Source of the DNA: PNKC01 sp039917655
Lineage (GTDB): Bacteria; Chloroflexota; Dehalococcoidia; Tepidiformales; Tepidiformaceae
Direction: 5' to 3'
DNA length: 12,537 nt
NCBI GenBank assembly: GCA_039917655.1
Contig: JBDSJC010000067.1
Location: forward strand, 1 to 12,537
The translations under genes were made by a program, and so were the position numbers. Every line of letters begins with the position of its first letter. Positions within the stretch are counted from its first letter, which is position 1. Positions 1 to 6,386 of this stretch are shown piece by piece. The notes under the pieces were generated by a model. That model saw only the letters and a program-made list of their open reading frames with translations. It did not search any database and was not told where the DNA came from.

Positions 1-869
1 AGCTGAGCCTTCATCCGCTTGCCGAGCCTAACCTCAGCGCTAATTACGTCCAGTTGAGCGAGCGCGAGGACCGATTGCAGCGCCAGCGCTTCGGATTCGC
101 CCAGGATTGCCGTTAGCCGCTGCAGCACGCGGCGTACCTCTCGCTGCTCCGCCAATTGCAGTTCGCGCACCTGGTTTCCGGCGTCCACCACTCCCATCGG
201 CTCCACGAAGACCGTCGCCCCACTTGAAGAGACATCGTGGACGATGCCCGCCAGTTGGCCGCGATAGTCGCTCTTCACCGGGATGACCTTCCGCCCATTG
301 CGCTCGGTGATGATCCCCTCCTGGGCGATCCCGCGACGAATGGCGTCGGCCATCGCCGCCTGCACGCGCTGTTCAAGCCGGTCCTGGGCCGTCCGCAACT
401 CCCGCCGCGTGCTCGCGAGGACATCACTGGCGCTGTCCGACACTTCGCCGCGCGCGGTGATCGCGCGGTCAATCTCGTCTGAGAAACGCCGGAAGTCGCC
501 CACCTGATCGGTGATCGTCGCCAGCCGGGGAATGCGCGGACGAAGCTTTTCGACCACCCCGCGCGCCCGCCAGGCCGTGCGCAGCGTCTGTGCCGCATCC
601 ACGAGGTCGGGCGCCTCCAGCACCTGTCCGATGCCTGCGCCATGGATTGCCGGTCGGACGTCACGAGCCCCGGCGAATGGGATGTCGATCCCAAGCTGGT
701 CCAGCAGGCGCATTTCAGCGGTCAGCGAGAGGAGTTCGAAAGCCTCGTCATACTCGGTGGCCGGCCTTACCTGGAGGGCCAATTCCCGGCCAACGCTAAA
801 GGCCGTCTCTCCAGCCAAGAGCTGTAGGACCTTCTCGAATTCGAGCACCCGGAGAGTGTGATCGTCCAC
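1..869 (-). CDS. mutS2: MutS2 family protein, N-terminal part (runs off the left edge)
   Basis: Reading leftward from a GTG at 869-867, the frame is open to the window edge (289 codons). The N-terminus starts MDDHTLRVLEFEKVLQLLAG, followed by features of the MutS2 core: a connector region, the stretch ERNGRKVIPVK near residues 200-210, and the block GIVHDVSSSGATVFVEP around residues 219-235. These match the pre-ATPase half of MutS2. The ATPase and Smr nuclease domains would lie outside the window. MutS2 proteins are linked to suppression of homologous recombination and, in some bacteria, to ribosome-collision rescue; which applies here cannot be told. A stop codon in frame at 906-908 limits the start to GTG 905 or GTG 869. 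The second gives the usual family N-terminus and sits exactly 6 nt after a -10-like hexamer. The gene diverges from accC. Confidence 0.93.
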   Translation of the reverse strand, partial: MDDHTLRVLEFEKVLQLLAGETAFSVGRELALQVRPATEYDEAFELLSLTAEMRLLDQLGIDIPFAGARDVRPAIHGAGIGQVLEAPDLVDAAQTLRTAWRARGVVEKLRPRIPRLATITDQVGDFRRFSDEIDRAITARGEVSDSASDVLASTRRELRTAQDRLEQRVQAAMADAIRRGIAQEGIITERNGRKVIPVKSDYRGQLAGIVHDVSSSGATVFVEPMGVVDAGNQVRELQLAEQREVRRVLQRLTAILGESEALALQSVLALAQLDVISAEVRLGKRMKAQ

Positions 870-990
870 TTCTCTAGAGTAGTGCGGCTGGGGAGGCTGG
901 GCCACTCATTGTGCTTATCCGAATTCGCTCCGAGATGCGTCCTGACGGTATGCTTCGGCTCTAAACGGTTCTGCGGGGAAGCTTCGCTCA
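870..990. other. Divergent intergenic region between mutS2 and accC
   Basis: These 121 bases separate two divergent genes and should hold both promoters. On the plus strand TATGCT at 949-954 is a possible -10 for accC, giving a leader of about 30 nt. I see no good -35 at 17-18 bp. No RNA gene or strong hairpin is apparent. Confidence 0.4.
876..881 (-). promoter_or_regulatory. Candidate -10 element for a leaderless mutS2 mRNA
   Basis: On the minus strand TACTCT is followed by exactly six bases and then the GTG start at 869. Taking the last T as -7, transcription would begin on the G of the start codon. No convincing -35 is visible. The hexamer fits only the loose TANNNT pattern, so the call rests mainly on the identical geometry seen at two other genes here. 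Confidence 0.35.
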
Positions 991-2535
991 ATGTTCGCAA
1001 AGGTCCTGGTTGCCAACCGCGGCGAGATCGCCCTCCGCATCGTACGCGCCCTCCGCGACCTCGACATCCCGTCCGTTGCGGTCTATTCCGAAGTCGATAG
1101 CCTCTCCCGTCACGTTCGCGACGCTGACGAAGCCCACCTTATCGGCCCTGCCGACGCACGCGAAAGTTATCTCAACGGAGAAAAGATCATCGCCGTAGCG
1201 AAAGCCTGCGGCGCGGACGCGATTCACCCTGGGTACGGGTTCCTCGCCGAGAACGCAGACTTCGCCGAGGCTTGCGAAGCCTCTGGGCTGACGTTCATCG
1301 GGCCGTCTCCCGCCTCAATCCGGATGCTCGGCGACAAGATCCAGGCGCGTGAACTTGCGCTGCGCTGCGGTCTGCCCGTGCTCCCGGGGAGCCGCGAAGT
1401 CAGCTCCATCGACGAAGCACTGGCGTTCGCAAATGAGATCGGCTACCCGGTGATGGTCAAGGCGGCCGCTGGCGGAGGCGGACGCGGCATCCGCCTGATT
1501 GAGCGCGAGGGCGATTTTCGCGAGTCCGCCGCGCGAGCCATGCAGGAGGCGCAGGCGGCGTTCGGTAGCTCAGCGATCTACGTGGAGAAAAACCTTCAGC
1601 GTGTCCGGCACATCGAGATCCAGATCATCGCCGATAAGTTCGGAAACGTCGTTCCCGTTGGCGAACGCGAGTGCTCCATCCAGCGCCGCCACCAGAAGCT
1701 GATCGAAGAGTGCCCCAGCGTTGCGGTGACGCCGGACCTGCGTCGCGCCCTGAGCCGCGCCGCGGTGCGCCTCGCGCGGGCGGCAGATTACCATAACGTC
1801 GGGACGGTCGAGTTCCTCTTGACCCCTGAAGGCAACTACTTCTTCCTCGAAATGAACACCCGGCTACAGGTCGAACACCCGGTAACCGAACTCGCCACCG
1901 GCACCGATCTAGTCAAGGATCAGATCCTCGTGGCGGCTGGTGAAGAGTTGGCTTACGACGACGGCGAGCTGCTCACCCGCGGCTGGGCAATCGAGTGCCG
2001 TATCGTGGCCGAAGACCCGTTCAACAATTTCCTTCCATCCGTCGGCCGTGTGGTCCTTGCGCGGGAACCGGCAGGGCCGGGAATTCGGGTCGAAAGCGCC
2101 CTCTACGACGGCGTGGAGGTCACCCCCTACTACGATTCGCTGCTCGCCAAGGTGACCGCCTGGGGGCGCAACCGCGAAGGCGCCCGCACGCGTATGCGGC
2201 GCGCGCTCTCAGAGTTCCGAATCGTTGGCGTTGCCACGAACATTCCCTATATCCGCGAAATCCTCGACCTGCCTGACTTCATCTCGGGCGACATTGATAC
2301 GGCCTTTCTCGACCGTCACGAAATGTCCGCCGCCGACCCGGTCGAAGAGCTACAGGAGATGGCCGAAATCGCCGCCCTGTTGCTCGTCACCAACGGCGAC
2401 AGCGCTGAGCGTCCCGTACCCAGCGCGTCCATCCCGGCGCCCGCCGTCCAACGCCAGCCCGGCACGGCCTGGCGCAGCCAGATGACTGGCTCTGCCGCCG
2501 GAACGGGGGTAGGGCGATGGACGAGAAGTATCTGA
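991..2535 (+). CDS. accC: Biotin carboxylase subunit of an acyl-CoA carboxylase
   Basis: The 514-residue protein carries the full biotin carboxylase signature. It has VANRGEIALR at residues 7-16, HPGYGFLAEN near 79-88, K157 next to the ATP-grasp glycine loop GGGGRG at 161-166, and FLEMNTRLQVEHPVTE around 285-300 with E287, R291 and E295. It should carboxylate biotin on its carrier protein using ATP and bicarbonate in the cytoplasm, the first half-reaction of acetyl-, propionyl- or methylcrotonyl-CoA carboxylase. The ATG at 991 gives the standard N-terminus and has a GGGGA about 11 nt upstream. At 514 residues it is longer than the roughly 450 of stand-alone AccC. The extra 60 or so residues form an Ala/Pro-rich tail overlapping the next gene, as expected for an alpha chain cut after the carboxylase domain. 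The acyl substrate cannot be read from sequence. Confidence 0.95.
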   Translation: MFAKVLVANRGEIALRIVRALRDLDIPSVAVYSEVDSLSRHVRDADEAHLIGPADARESYLNGEKIIAVAKACGADAIHPGYGFLAENADFAEACEASGLTFIGPSPASIRMLGDKIQARELALRCGLPVLPGSREVSSIDEALAFANEIGYPVMVKAAAGGGGRGIRLIEREGDFRESAARAMQEAQAAFGSSAIYVEKNLQRVRHIEIQIIADKFGNVVPVGERECSIQRRHQKLIEECPSVAVTPDLRRALSRAAVRLARAADYHNVGTVEFLLTPEGNYFFLEMNTRLQVEHPVTELATGTDLVKDQILVAAGEELAYDDGELLTRGWAIECRIVAEDPFNNFLPSVGRVVLAREPAGPGIRVESALYDGVEVTPYYDSLLAKVTAWGRNREGARTRMRRALSEFRIVGVATNIPYIREILDLPDFISGDIDTAFLDRHEMSAADPVEELQEMAEIAALLLVTNGDSAERPVPSASIPAPAVQRQPGTAWRSQMTGSAAGTGVGRWTRSI

Positions 2536-3047
2536 TCCGGGACGACGACAACGACGTGAGCTTCGAGATTCGGCGCGACAACGGGGCCGTCAAGGTCCGC
2601 CGTGACGGCGCCGATCAATGGAAGACCGTGCAGCTTGAGAAAGTGGGCGATTCGGGCCTCTACCTCCTGATGGTCGATAACCGCCCGACGGAGCTTTACC
2701 TCGAACGGCGGCGCGGCGGCGCAATCGTCACCATCGGGCGGCACATCTGGGACTACGACGTCGAGCGTTGGCGGCCATCTTCTGGCACACGCAAGGCCGA
2801 TGCCGGGGTGGGCGGAGCGAAGCGGCTCGTCGCACCGATGACCGGCTCGATCGTGGAAGTGCGCTGTGCCCCAGGAGAATCGGTGGTCGCCGGGCAAGTC
2901 CTGCTGGTCATCGAGTCGATGAAGATGAACAACGAGCTCCGGTCCCCCGCGGATGGAGTGGTGGAGAGCGTGCCCGTGGCTGCTGGACAGCGCGTGAGCG
3001 CCGGCGCCCTGCTCGTCGCGATCCAACGCGCCGCCGATGCAACATAA
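2517..3047 (+). CDS. Biotin carboxyl carrier protein with BT-like N-terminal domain
   Basis: A 176-residue protein whose C-terminal 75 residues form a biotinyl domain. The motif VIESMKMNNE at 131-140 makes K136 the expected biotinylated lysine, and LVAPMTGSIVEV at 104-115 is the usual first hairpin. Residues 1-90 are rich in predicted beta strands and contain no Ala/Pro linker of the AccB kind. They resemble the BT domain that joins carboxylase and carrier in propionyl-CoA carboxylase alpha chains; this is inference from pattern and position. The ATG at 2517 overlaps the accC stop by 19 bp in another frame and follows a G-rich stretch, so translation is probably coupled. The carboxyltransferase partner must be encoded elsewhere. 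I leave the symbol blank because accB and pccA-type names would both be assumptions. Confidence 0.88.
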   Translation: MDEKYLIRDDDNDVSFEIRRDNGAVKVRRDGADQWKTVQLEKVGDSGLYLLMVDNRPTELYLERRRGGAIVTIGRHIWDYDVERWRPSSGTRKADAGVGGAKRLVAPMTGSIVEVRCAPGESVVAGQVLLVIESMKMNNELRSPADGVVESVPVAAGQRVSAGALLVAIQRAADAT

Positions 3048-3190
3048 CGGCCCCCTTGCGCAACGGAATGCTTGCCCGCCCGATCAACCTACCGTACGGT
3101 TATCCATGGCTGTGCTAGACGGGGAGCTAGCGGTGTCCTGTACCCGCAATCCGCTATAGCGGGGTTGAATTCCTGTTCGAGGGCTGGTTC
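3048..3190. other. Intergenic region with two short perfect palindromes
   Basis: This gap lies between the biotin carrier gene and the SRP RNA. It contains the palindromes ACCGTACGGT at 3091-3100 and CCGCTATAGCGG at 3151-3162. TTGAAT at 3165-3170 resembles the TTGAAC -35 of the tRNA promoters in this window, but its partner at 17 bp (TTCGTT, 3188-3193) is poor. No protein gene is convincing here. Confidence 0.4.
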
Positions 3191-3219
3191 GTTGGGGACT
3201 GTCCTTGCTAAGCGGCGTT

Positions 3220-3322
3220 GACGATCTGGTCCTGCGCGGCGGAGCGCCACGAACCTGGTCAGGTCCGGAAGGAAGCAGCCATAAGTGGAATGCTTCGGGT
3301 GCCGTGGGCCAACCGGATCAGA
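3220..3322 (+). ncRNA. ffs: Signal recognition particle RNA (4.5S, small bacterial type)
   Basis: The universally conserved SRP helix-8 apex is present at 3257-3280: GGTCAGGTCC, a GGAA tetraloop, and GGAAGCAGCC. The arms pair as required: CCAC 3247-3250 with GTGG 3285-3288; GGAGC 3241-3245 with GCTTC 3292-3296; CGGC 3237-3240 with GCCG 3301-3304; GATCTGGT 3223-3230 with ACCGGATC 3312-3319. This RNA binds Ffh and guides nascent membrane proteins to the translocon. Pairing can be extended outward with GCTAA 3207-3211/TTAGC 3324-3328 and TGTCC 3200-3204/GGACA 3336-3340, so the transcript may run to about 3195-3345. A run of five T at 3377-3381 could mark the 3' end, but no good terminator stem precedes it. 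I see no Alu domain. Confidence 0.93.
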
Positions 3323-3414
3323 GTTAGCTGGCATGGGACAAGCTCAATTGGGCAGCTCGACAGCAGGTGCACAGCCTTTTTCACCTCCTCCTACGGGATG
3401 ACCTGTTCGGCTCT

Positions 3415-3444
3415 TTGGACTGGCCGCAAAGCGCGGGCTACCAT
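3415..3444 (+). promoter_or_regulatory. Candidate promoter for a leaderless rsmA-ispE operon mRNA
   Basis: TACCAT at 3439-3444 is followed by exactly six bases and the GTG at 3451, so +1 would be the first base of the start codon. A weak -35, TTGGAC at 3415-3420, lies 18 bp upstream. No Shine-Dalgarno precedes the GTG, which fits leaderless translation. The geometry matches that at 876-881 and 12219-12224. Confidence 0.4.
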
Positions 3445-3450
3445 CGATCG

Positions 3451-4284
3451 GTGCCCCGACCCCATAACCCCCGCCTCCCCGGCCCACGTCCGCGAAAGGC
3501 GCTGGGGCAACACTTCCTGCGCGATAGCGGCGTCCTCGCCGACATCGTTAGCGCCGTGCGCGTCCCTCCGAACGGGGTGACGGTGGAGATCGGCGCCGGC
3601 ACTGGCCAACTCACGGCTGTCCTCCTTGATGCTGGCCACACCGTGACCGCGCTCGAAGTTGAAGAGCGGCTCATCCCACACCTCACCGAGCGCTTCCGCG
3701 GTGCACACGGCTTCCGGTTGGTTGTCGCCGACGCGCGCGACATCGACTACGCGGTGATCGTCCCTCGCGGGACGCCGTTCGCCGTGGTGGGGAACCTCCC
3801 CTACTTTGCAGCGAACCCTATCATTCGTCACATCCTCGAAGGCGAACCGAAACCCACCGAAGCCGTCGTCATGGTGCAGCGCGAAGTTGCCCGTGAGTTG
3901 GCCGCGAAATTGGGCCAGGCCTCCCTCCTGACGGTTTCCGTGCAGGTCTACGCCACCGCCGAAATACTGTTCGATGTCCCGCCCACGGCGTTTGACCCGC
4001 CGCCGTCCGTCCACTCTTCGGTCGTCCGGCTCAGCCTTCATTCCAAGCCGCGCGTCCCCACGGCCGACCTCGAGGCCTTCTTCGCGCTGGTCTCGAAGAC
4101 GTTTCGCAACCCCAGGAAGCAGATTCACAACGCCCTCTCGCGTGAATCTGGACTGACAGCGGAAGAAGCCGATGATGCCCTACGGGCCGCCGGTGTGGAC
4201 CCGATGCGCCGTGCTGAGACCCTCTCGATCGAAGAGTGGCTGGCGCTCCTTGCCTCCACCCGTGAGGTCCGAGCCAGTGCCTGA
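3451..4284 (+). CDS. rsmA: 16S rRNA (adenine1518-N6/adenine1519-N6)-dimethyltransferase
   Basis: RsmA (KsgA) dimethylates two adjacent adenines near the 3' end of 16S rRNA using S-adenosylmethionine, late in 30S assembly. The 277-residue protein shows KALGQHFLRD at 16-25, the SAM motif EIGAGTG at 46-52, acidic E69 ending the next strand, the catalytic NLPY at 115-118, and FDPPPSVHSSVVRL in the second half. Length fits the family. I chose the GTG at 3451 because it gives the normal short N-terminus before the GQHFL motif. A GTG at 3367 in the same frame would add 28 residues unlike the family. The stop overlaps the ispE start by 8 bp, so the two are coupled. This pairing of rsmA with ispE is known in other bacteria. 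Confidence 0.94.
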   Translation: MPRPHNPRLPGPRPRKALGQHFLRDSGVLADIVSAVRVPPNGVTVEIGAGTGQLTAVLLDAGHTVTALEVEERLIPHLTERFRGAHGFRLVVADARDIDYAVIVPRGTPFAVVGNLPYFAANPIIRHILEGEPKPTEAVVMVQREVARELAAKLGQASLLTVSVQVYATAEILFDVPPTAFDPPPSVHSSVVRLSLHSKPRVPTADLEAFFALVSKTFRNPRKQIHNALSRESGLTAEEADDALRAAGVDPMRRAETLSIEEWLALLASTREVRASA

Positions 4285-5137
4285 CGTCCTGGCCGGCCAC
4301 GCGCCCGCCAAGATCAATCTCATCCTCGAAGTGACCGCCCGGCGCGAAGACGGCTACCACGAAATCGACACGATCCTCCAGGAACTCGAACTCGCTGACG
4401 AGGTGCGGGTAACGCTCGGTGATGGCCAGGGCATCACCATCGAAGGCCGCTTCGCCTCGGGCGTGCCGCGGGACAACACCAACCTGGCGCTGAGGGCCGC
4501 TTCCCTGCTGGCAGAACGCTGCGGCCGATCGGCCGCCGAAGTAGCGGTCCACCTCGTGAAGCACATCCCCCCGGCTGGCGGCCTCGGCGGTGGGGCTTCG
4601 GACGCCGCCACTGTCCTGAGGCTGCTCCAGGGACCCTGGGGAGCCTCGGACGAGGATCTGCTGGCCGTGGCCAACAGTATCGGCAGCGACGAGACCTTCT
4701 TCCTGCGGGGCGGCACAGTTCGTGCCCAGGGCCGCGGCGAGCTGGTTCAGGAGCTGTCGGCCCTAGCCCGGCACGGCGTCGTCCTTTTCGTACCAGCGAC
4801 CACGATCGAGCGCAAGACAGCGCGGATGTTCGCCGCCCTCGACGTTCAACCCTTTGACAGCGGTGGGGTTTCCGAAACATTCGCCGCTAGCAAGCGCCGC
4901 TCGTTCGCCAGCAGCGACGTGCACAACGCCTTCGAACGCGTCGCCTTCGACGTCTTCGATGGCCTTCACAGTCTCTGGGTTGACCTGGAAGAGCGCGTCG
5001 AGGACGCAATCCGCCTCTGTGGCGCGGGCCCAACGCTCTTCTGGATTGGCCCTTCCGGCCAGGCGGCAAGCGTGGCCGCGGCGGCGGCCGGTGCGCGTTG
5101 CACAGTCATCTCTACAGCCACCGCGAGCCGCCAGTGA
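4277..5137 (+). CDS. ispE: 4-diphosphocytidyl-2-C-methyl-D-erythritol kinase
   Basis: IspE phosphorylates CDP-methylerythritol with ATP in the non-mevalonate (MEP) isoprenoid pathway. The protein is 286 residues and has the GHMP-kinase layout. PAKINLILEV at 10-19 carries the conserved K12, IPPAGGLGGGASDAATVLRL around 97-116 is the ATP loop, and GSDETFFLRGG near 136-146 carries D138 in the position of the catalytic Asp. A C-terminal GAGPTLFWIG corresponds to the last GHMP motif. The GTG at 4277 gives the family N-terminus and sits downstream of GAGG at 4264-4267. A GTG at 4262 would add only five residues. It overlaps rsmA upstream by 8 bp and the next gene downstream by 4 bp. Its presence indicates isoprenoid synthesis by the MEP route. 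Confidence 0.93.
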   Translation: MPDVLAGHAPAKINLILEVTARREDGYHEIDTILQELELADEVRVTLGDGQGITIEGRFASGVPRDNTNLALRAASLLAERCGRSAAEVAVHLVKHIPPAGGLGGGASDAATVLRLLQGPWGASDEDLLAVANSIGSDETFFLRGGTVRAQGRGELVQELSALARHGVVLFVPATTIERKTARMFAALDVQPFDSGGVSETFAASKRRSFASSDVHNAFERVAFDVFDGLHSLWVDLEERVEDAIRLCGAGPTLFWIGPSGQAASVAAAAAGARCTVISTATASRQ

Positions 5138-5547
5138 GCGCCGTCGTCGCCGGCTGGGCGGCGGGCTGCGCCATGGGTATCGCCTCCACCGCCGCGCTGA
5201 TCTTCCTCGCCACGCGCGTCCGAGACGCCACCAGGATCGAACGCTGGATTCCACGCGATGTCCCCGGCATGGTGTTAGCCGTGCCCGTCTTCACCGGCGC
5301 CGCCATCGGCTGGTCTTTCCTCGGCTTGCTGCTCGGTTCGTTCTATGAAGTTGGCGGTTTTGCGGAGAAGGCGGGGTTCGCGGGTGCGCCGAGCGCCGTG
5401 TTCCTGCTCATCATTGTCGCCCTGGCCTGGCTGCCCTTGCCGCCGCTGCTCATCTTCGCGCGCCGCTACTGGCCGCTTTGGTGCGGGATGGTCCTCGCCT
5501 TCATCGGTCTCTTCGGCTGGCTGATGCCGCTCCTCGCCGCCCGATGA
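5134..5547 (+). CDS. Four-helix integral membrane protein, unknown function
   Basis: A 137-residue hydrophobic protein with four probable membrane helices, roughly at residues 4-28, 45-72, 88-108 and 112-135. A basic loop, RVRDATRIERW, follows the first helix. I recognise no family motif. The start GTG at 5134 overlaps the ispE stop in a GTGA, which argues that it is translated with ispE; an ATG at 5098 in the same frame lies inside ispE and adds 12 polar residues. The PHP promoter -10 begins right at its stop codon. Coupling with rsmA and ispE is positional only and gives no functional clue. Confidence 0.75.
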   Translation: MSAVVAGWAAGCAMGIASTAALIFLATRVRDATRIERWIPRDVPGMVLAVPVFTGAAIGWSFLGLLLGSFYEVGGFAEKAGFAGAPSAVFLLIIVALAWLPLPPLLIFARRYWPLWCGMVLAFIGLFGWLMPLLAAR

Positions 5548-5553
5548 TATACT
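5545..5553 (+). promoter_or_regulatory. Extended -10 promoter for the PHP hydrolase gene
   Basis: TGATATACT reads as an extended -10 (TG, one base, TATACT) starting at the stop codon of the preceding gene. Predicted +1 is near 5560, giving a 38-nt leader. The -35 position at 17 bp (TGCCGC) is poor, as is common for extended -10 promoters. Confidence 0.55.
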
Positions 5554-5584
5554 CCCTGAGTCTGTGAAACTCGGAACAATAGAC

Positions 5585-5591
5585 AAGGAGG
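5585..5591 (+). promoter_or_regulatory. Strong Shine-Dalgarno deciding the PHP gene start
   Basis: AAGGAGG lies 6 nt before the GTG at 5598. It is the best ribosome binding site in the window and contrasts with the weak or absent sites of most neighbours. Confidence 0.8.
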
Positions 5592-5597
5592 CGCACC

Positions 5598-6311
5598 GTG
5601 CCGGGCACTATTATTGACATGCACCTCCACACCACAAAGGGCGCATCAGATTCGATGCTCAACCCGGATGACCTCATCGAAGAGGCACGCCGGGTTGGTC
5701 TGACCGGCGTGAACATCACCGAACACGACCGTATGTGGGAATCCTGGGATCTCGCTCCCTTCCGTACGAAGCACGAAGGCGTCTTCGTTTCCAACGGCAT
5801 GGAAGTCTCCACGGATATGGGCCATATCCTCGCTATCGGCCTCAAGGGCTACGAAAGCGGCATCCGGCGCCTTGAGAAACTCCGCCAGGTGGCGGACGAC
5901 CAGGGTGCCTTTCTGGTCGTCGCGCACGCCTTCCGCCATTTCTTCGATCCCGTCCACTTCAAGCGCGAAGGCAAAGAGCCGTTCAATCTCACACCCGAAC
6001 AGGCCGCCAGGCTGCCAGTTTTTCAACTCGTCCACGGGATCGAAGTGCTCAACGGCTGCAACACGCCGCGCGAAAACTACTTCGCTCTCCAGGTCGCGAA
6101 GATCCTCGGCAAACCCGGCACCGGGGGCTCGGACGCGCACTCCACGCAGGGCATAGGCTACTTCACCGCTGTGTTCGAAGAAGACCTGCAAAGCCAGGCC
6201 CAGATGGTGGAGCAGATGCACAAGGGACGCTTCTTCCCAGGCCGAGGCCTCGCCGAAGGCAAACTCAACAACTATTGGGAAACGGCCGAGCCGATACCCT
6301 TCTACGAATGA
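5598..6311 (+). CDS. PHP-domain metal-dependent phosphoesterase
   Basis: The 237-residue protein has the polymerase-and-histidinol-phosphatase (PHP) motifs that bind a metal cluster: D7 and H9-L-H11 in IIDMHLHTT, E42-H43-D44, E69 and H76 around NGMEVSTDMGH, H110 in VVAHAFRH, E149 in HGIEVLNG, and D179-H181 in GGSDAHS. With all likely ligands present, it should be an active phosphatase or phosphodiesterase in the cytoplasm. Related families include TrpH/RNase AM-type 3',5'-nucleotide phosphatases and histidinol-phosphatase. I cannot choose among substrates. It has its own promoter and a strong ribosome binding site, so it is probably expressed apart from the rsmA operon. The downstream gene starts 76 bp later, and I see no terminator between them. 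Confidence 0.85.
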   Translation: MPGTIIDMHLHTTKGASDSMLNPDDLIEEARRVGLTGVNITEHDRMWESWDLAPFRTKHEGVFVSNGMEVSTDMGHILAIGLKGYESGIRRLEKLRQVADDQGAFLVVAHAFRHFFDPVHFKREGKEPFNLTPEQAARLPVFQLVHGIEVLNGCNTPRENYFALQVAKILGKPGTGGSDAHSTQGIGYFTAVFEEDLQSQAQMVEQMHKGRFFPGRGLAEGKLNNYWETAEPIPFYE

Positions 6312-6386
6312 CCGGACGTTGAACCTCCTCCACTGGCCCACCGCGCTCAACGGTGCCCGCCGCCACACGCTGAAAGGCCCGGCTTC

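Noticed and set aside
2316..3026. A 236-codon open frame on the minus strand across accC and the carrier gene
   Set aside because: It is antisense to two clearly identified genes and has low-complexity His/Asp/Arg composition typical of a high-GC shadow frame.
3367..3450. 28-residue N-terminal extension of RsmA from GTG 3367
   Set aside because: Family members begin shortly before the GQHFL motif, and the extension has no similarity I recognise. The later GTG also fits the leaderless promoter geometry.
3391..4128. A 245-codon minus-strand frame opposite rsmA
   Set aside because: It lies wholly within the rsmA coding region and shows no recognisable motif.
5555..5573. Imperfect hairpin (GAGT/ACTC) in the PHP leader, considered as a riboswitch or attenuator
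   Set aside because: The stem is only four pairs plus a bulge, and the leader is too short for a known riboswitch.
5646..6368. A 240-codon minus-strand frame opposite the PHP gene
   Set aside because: It mirrors a gene with intact metal-binding motifs and has no motif of its own.
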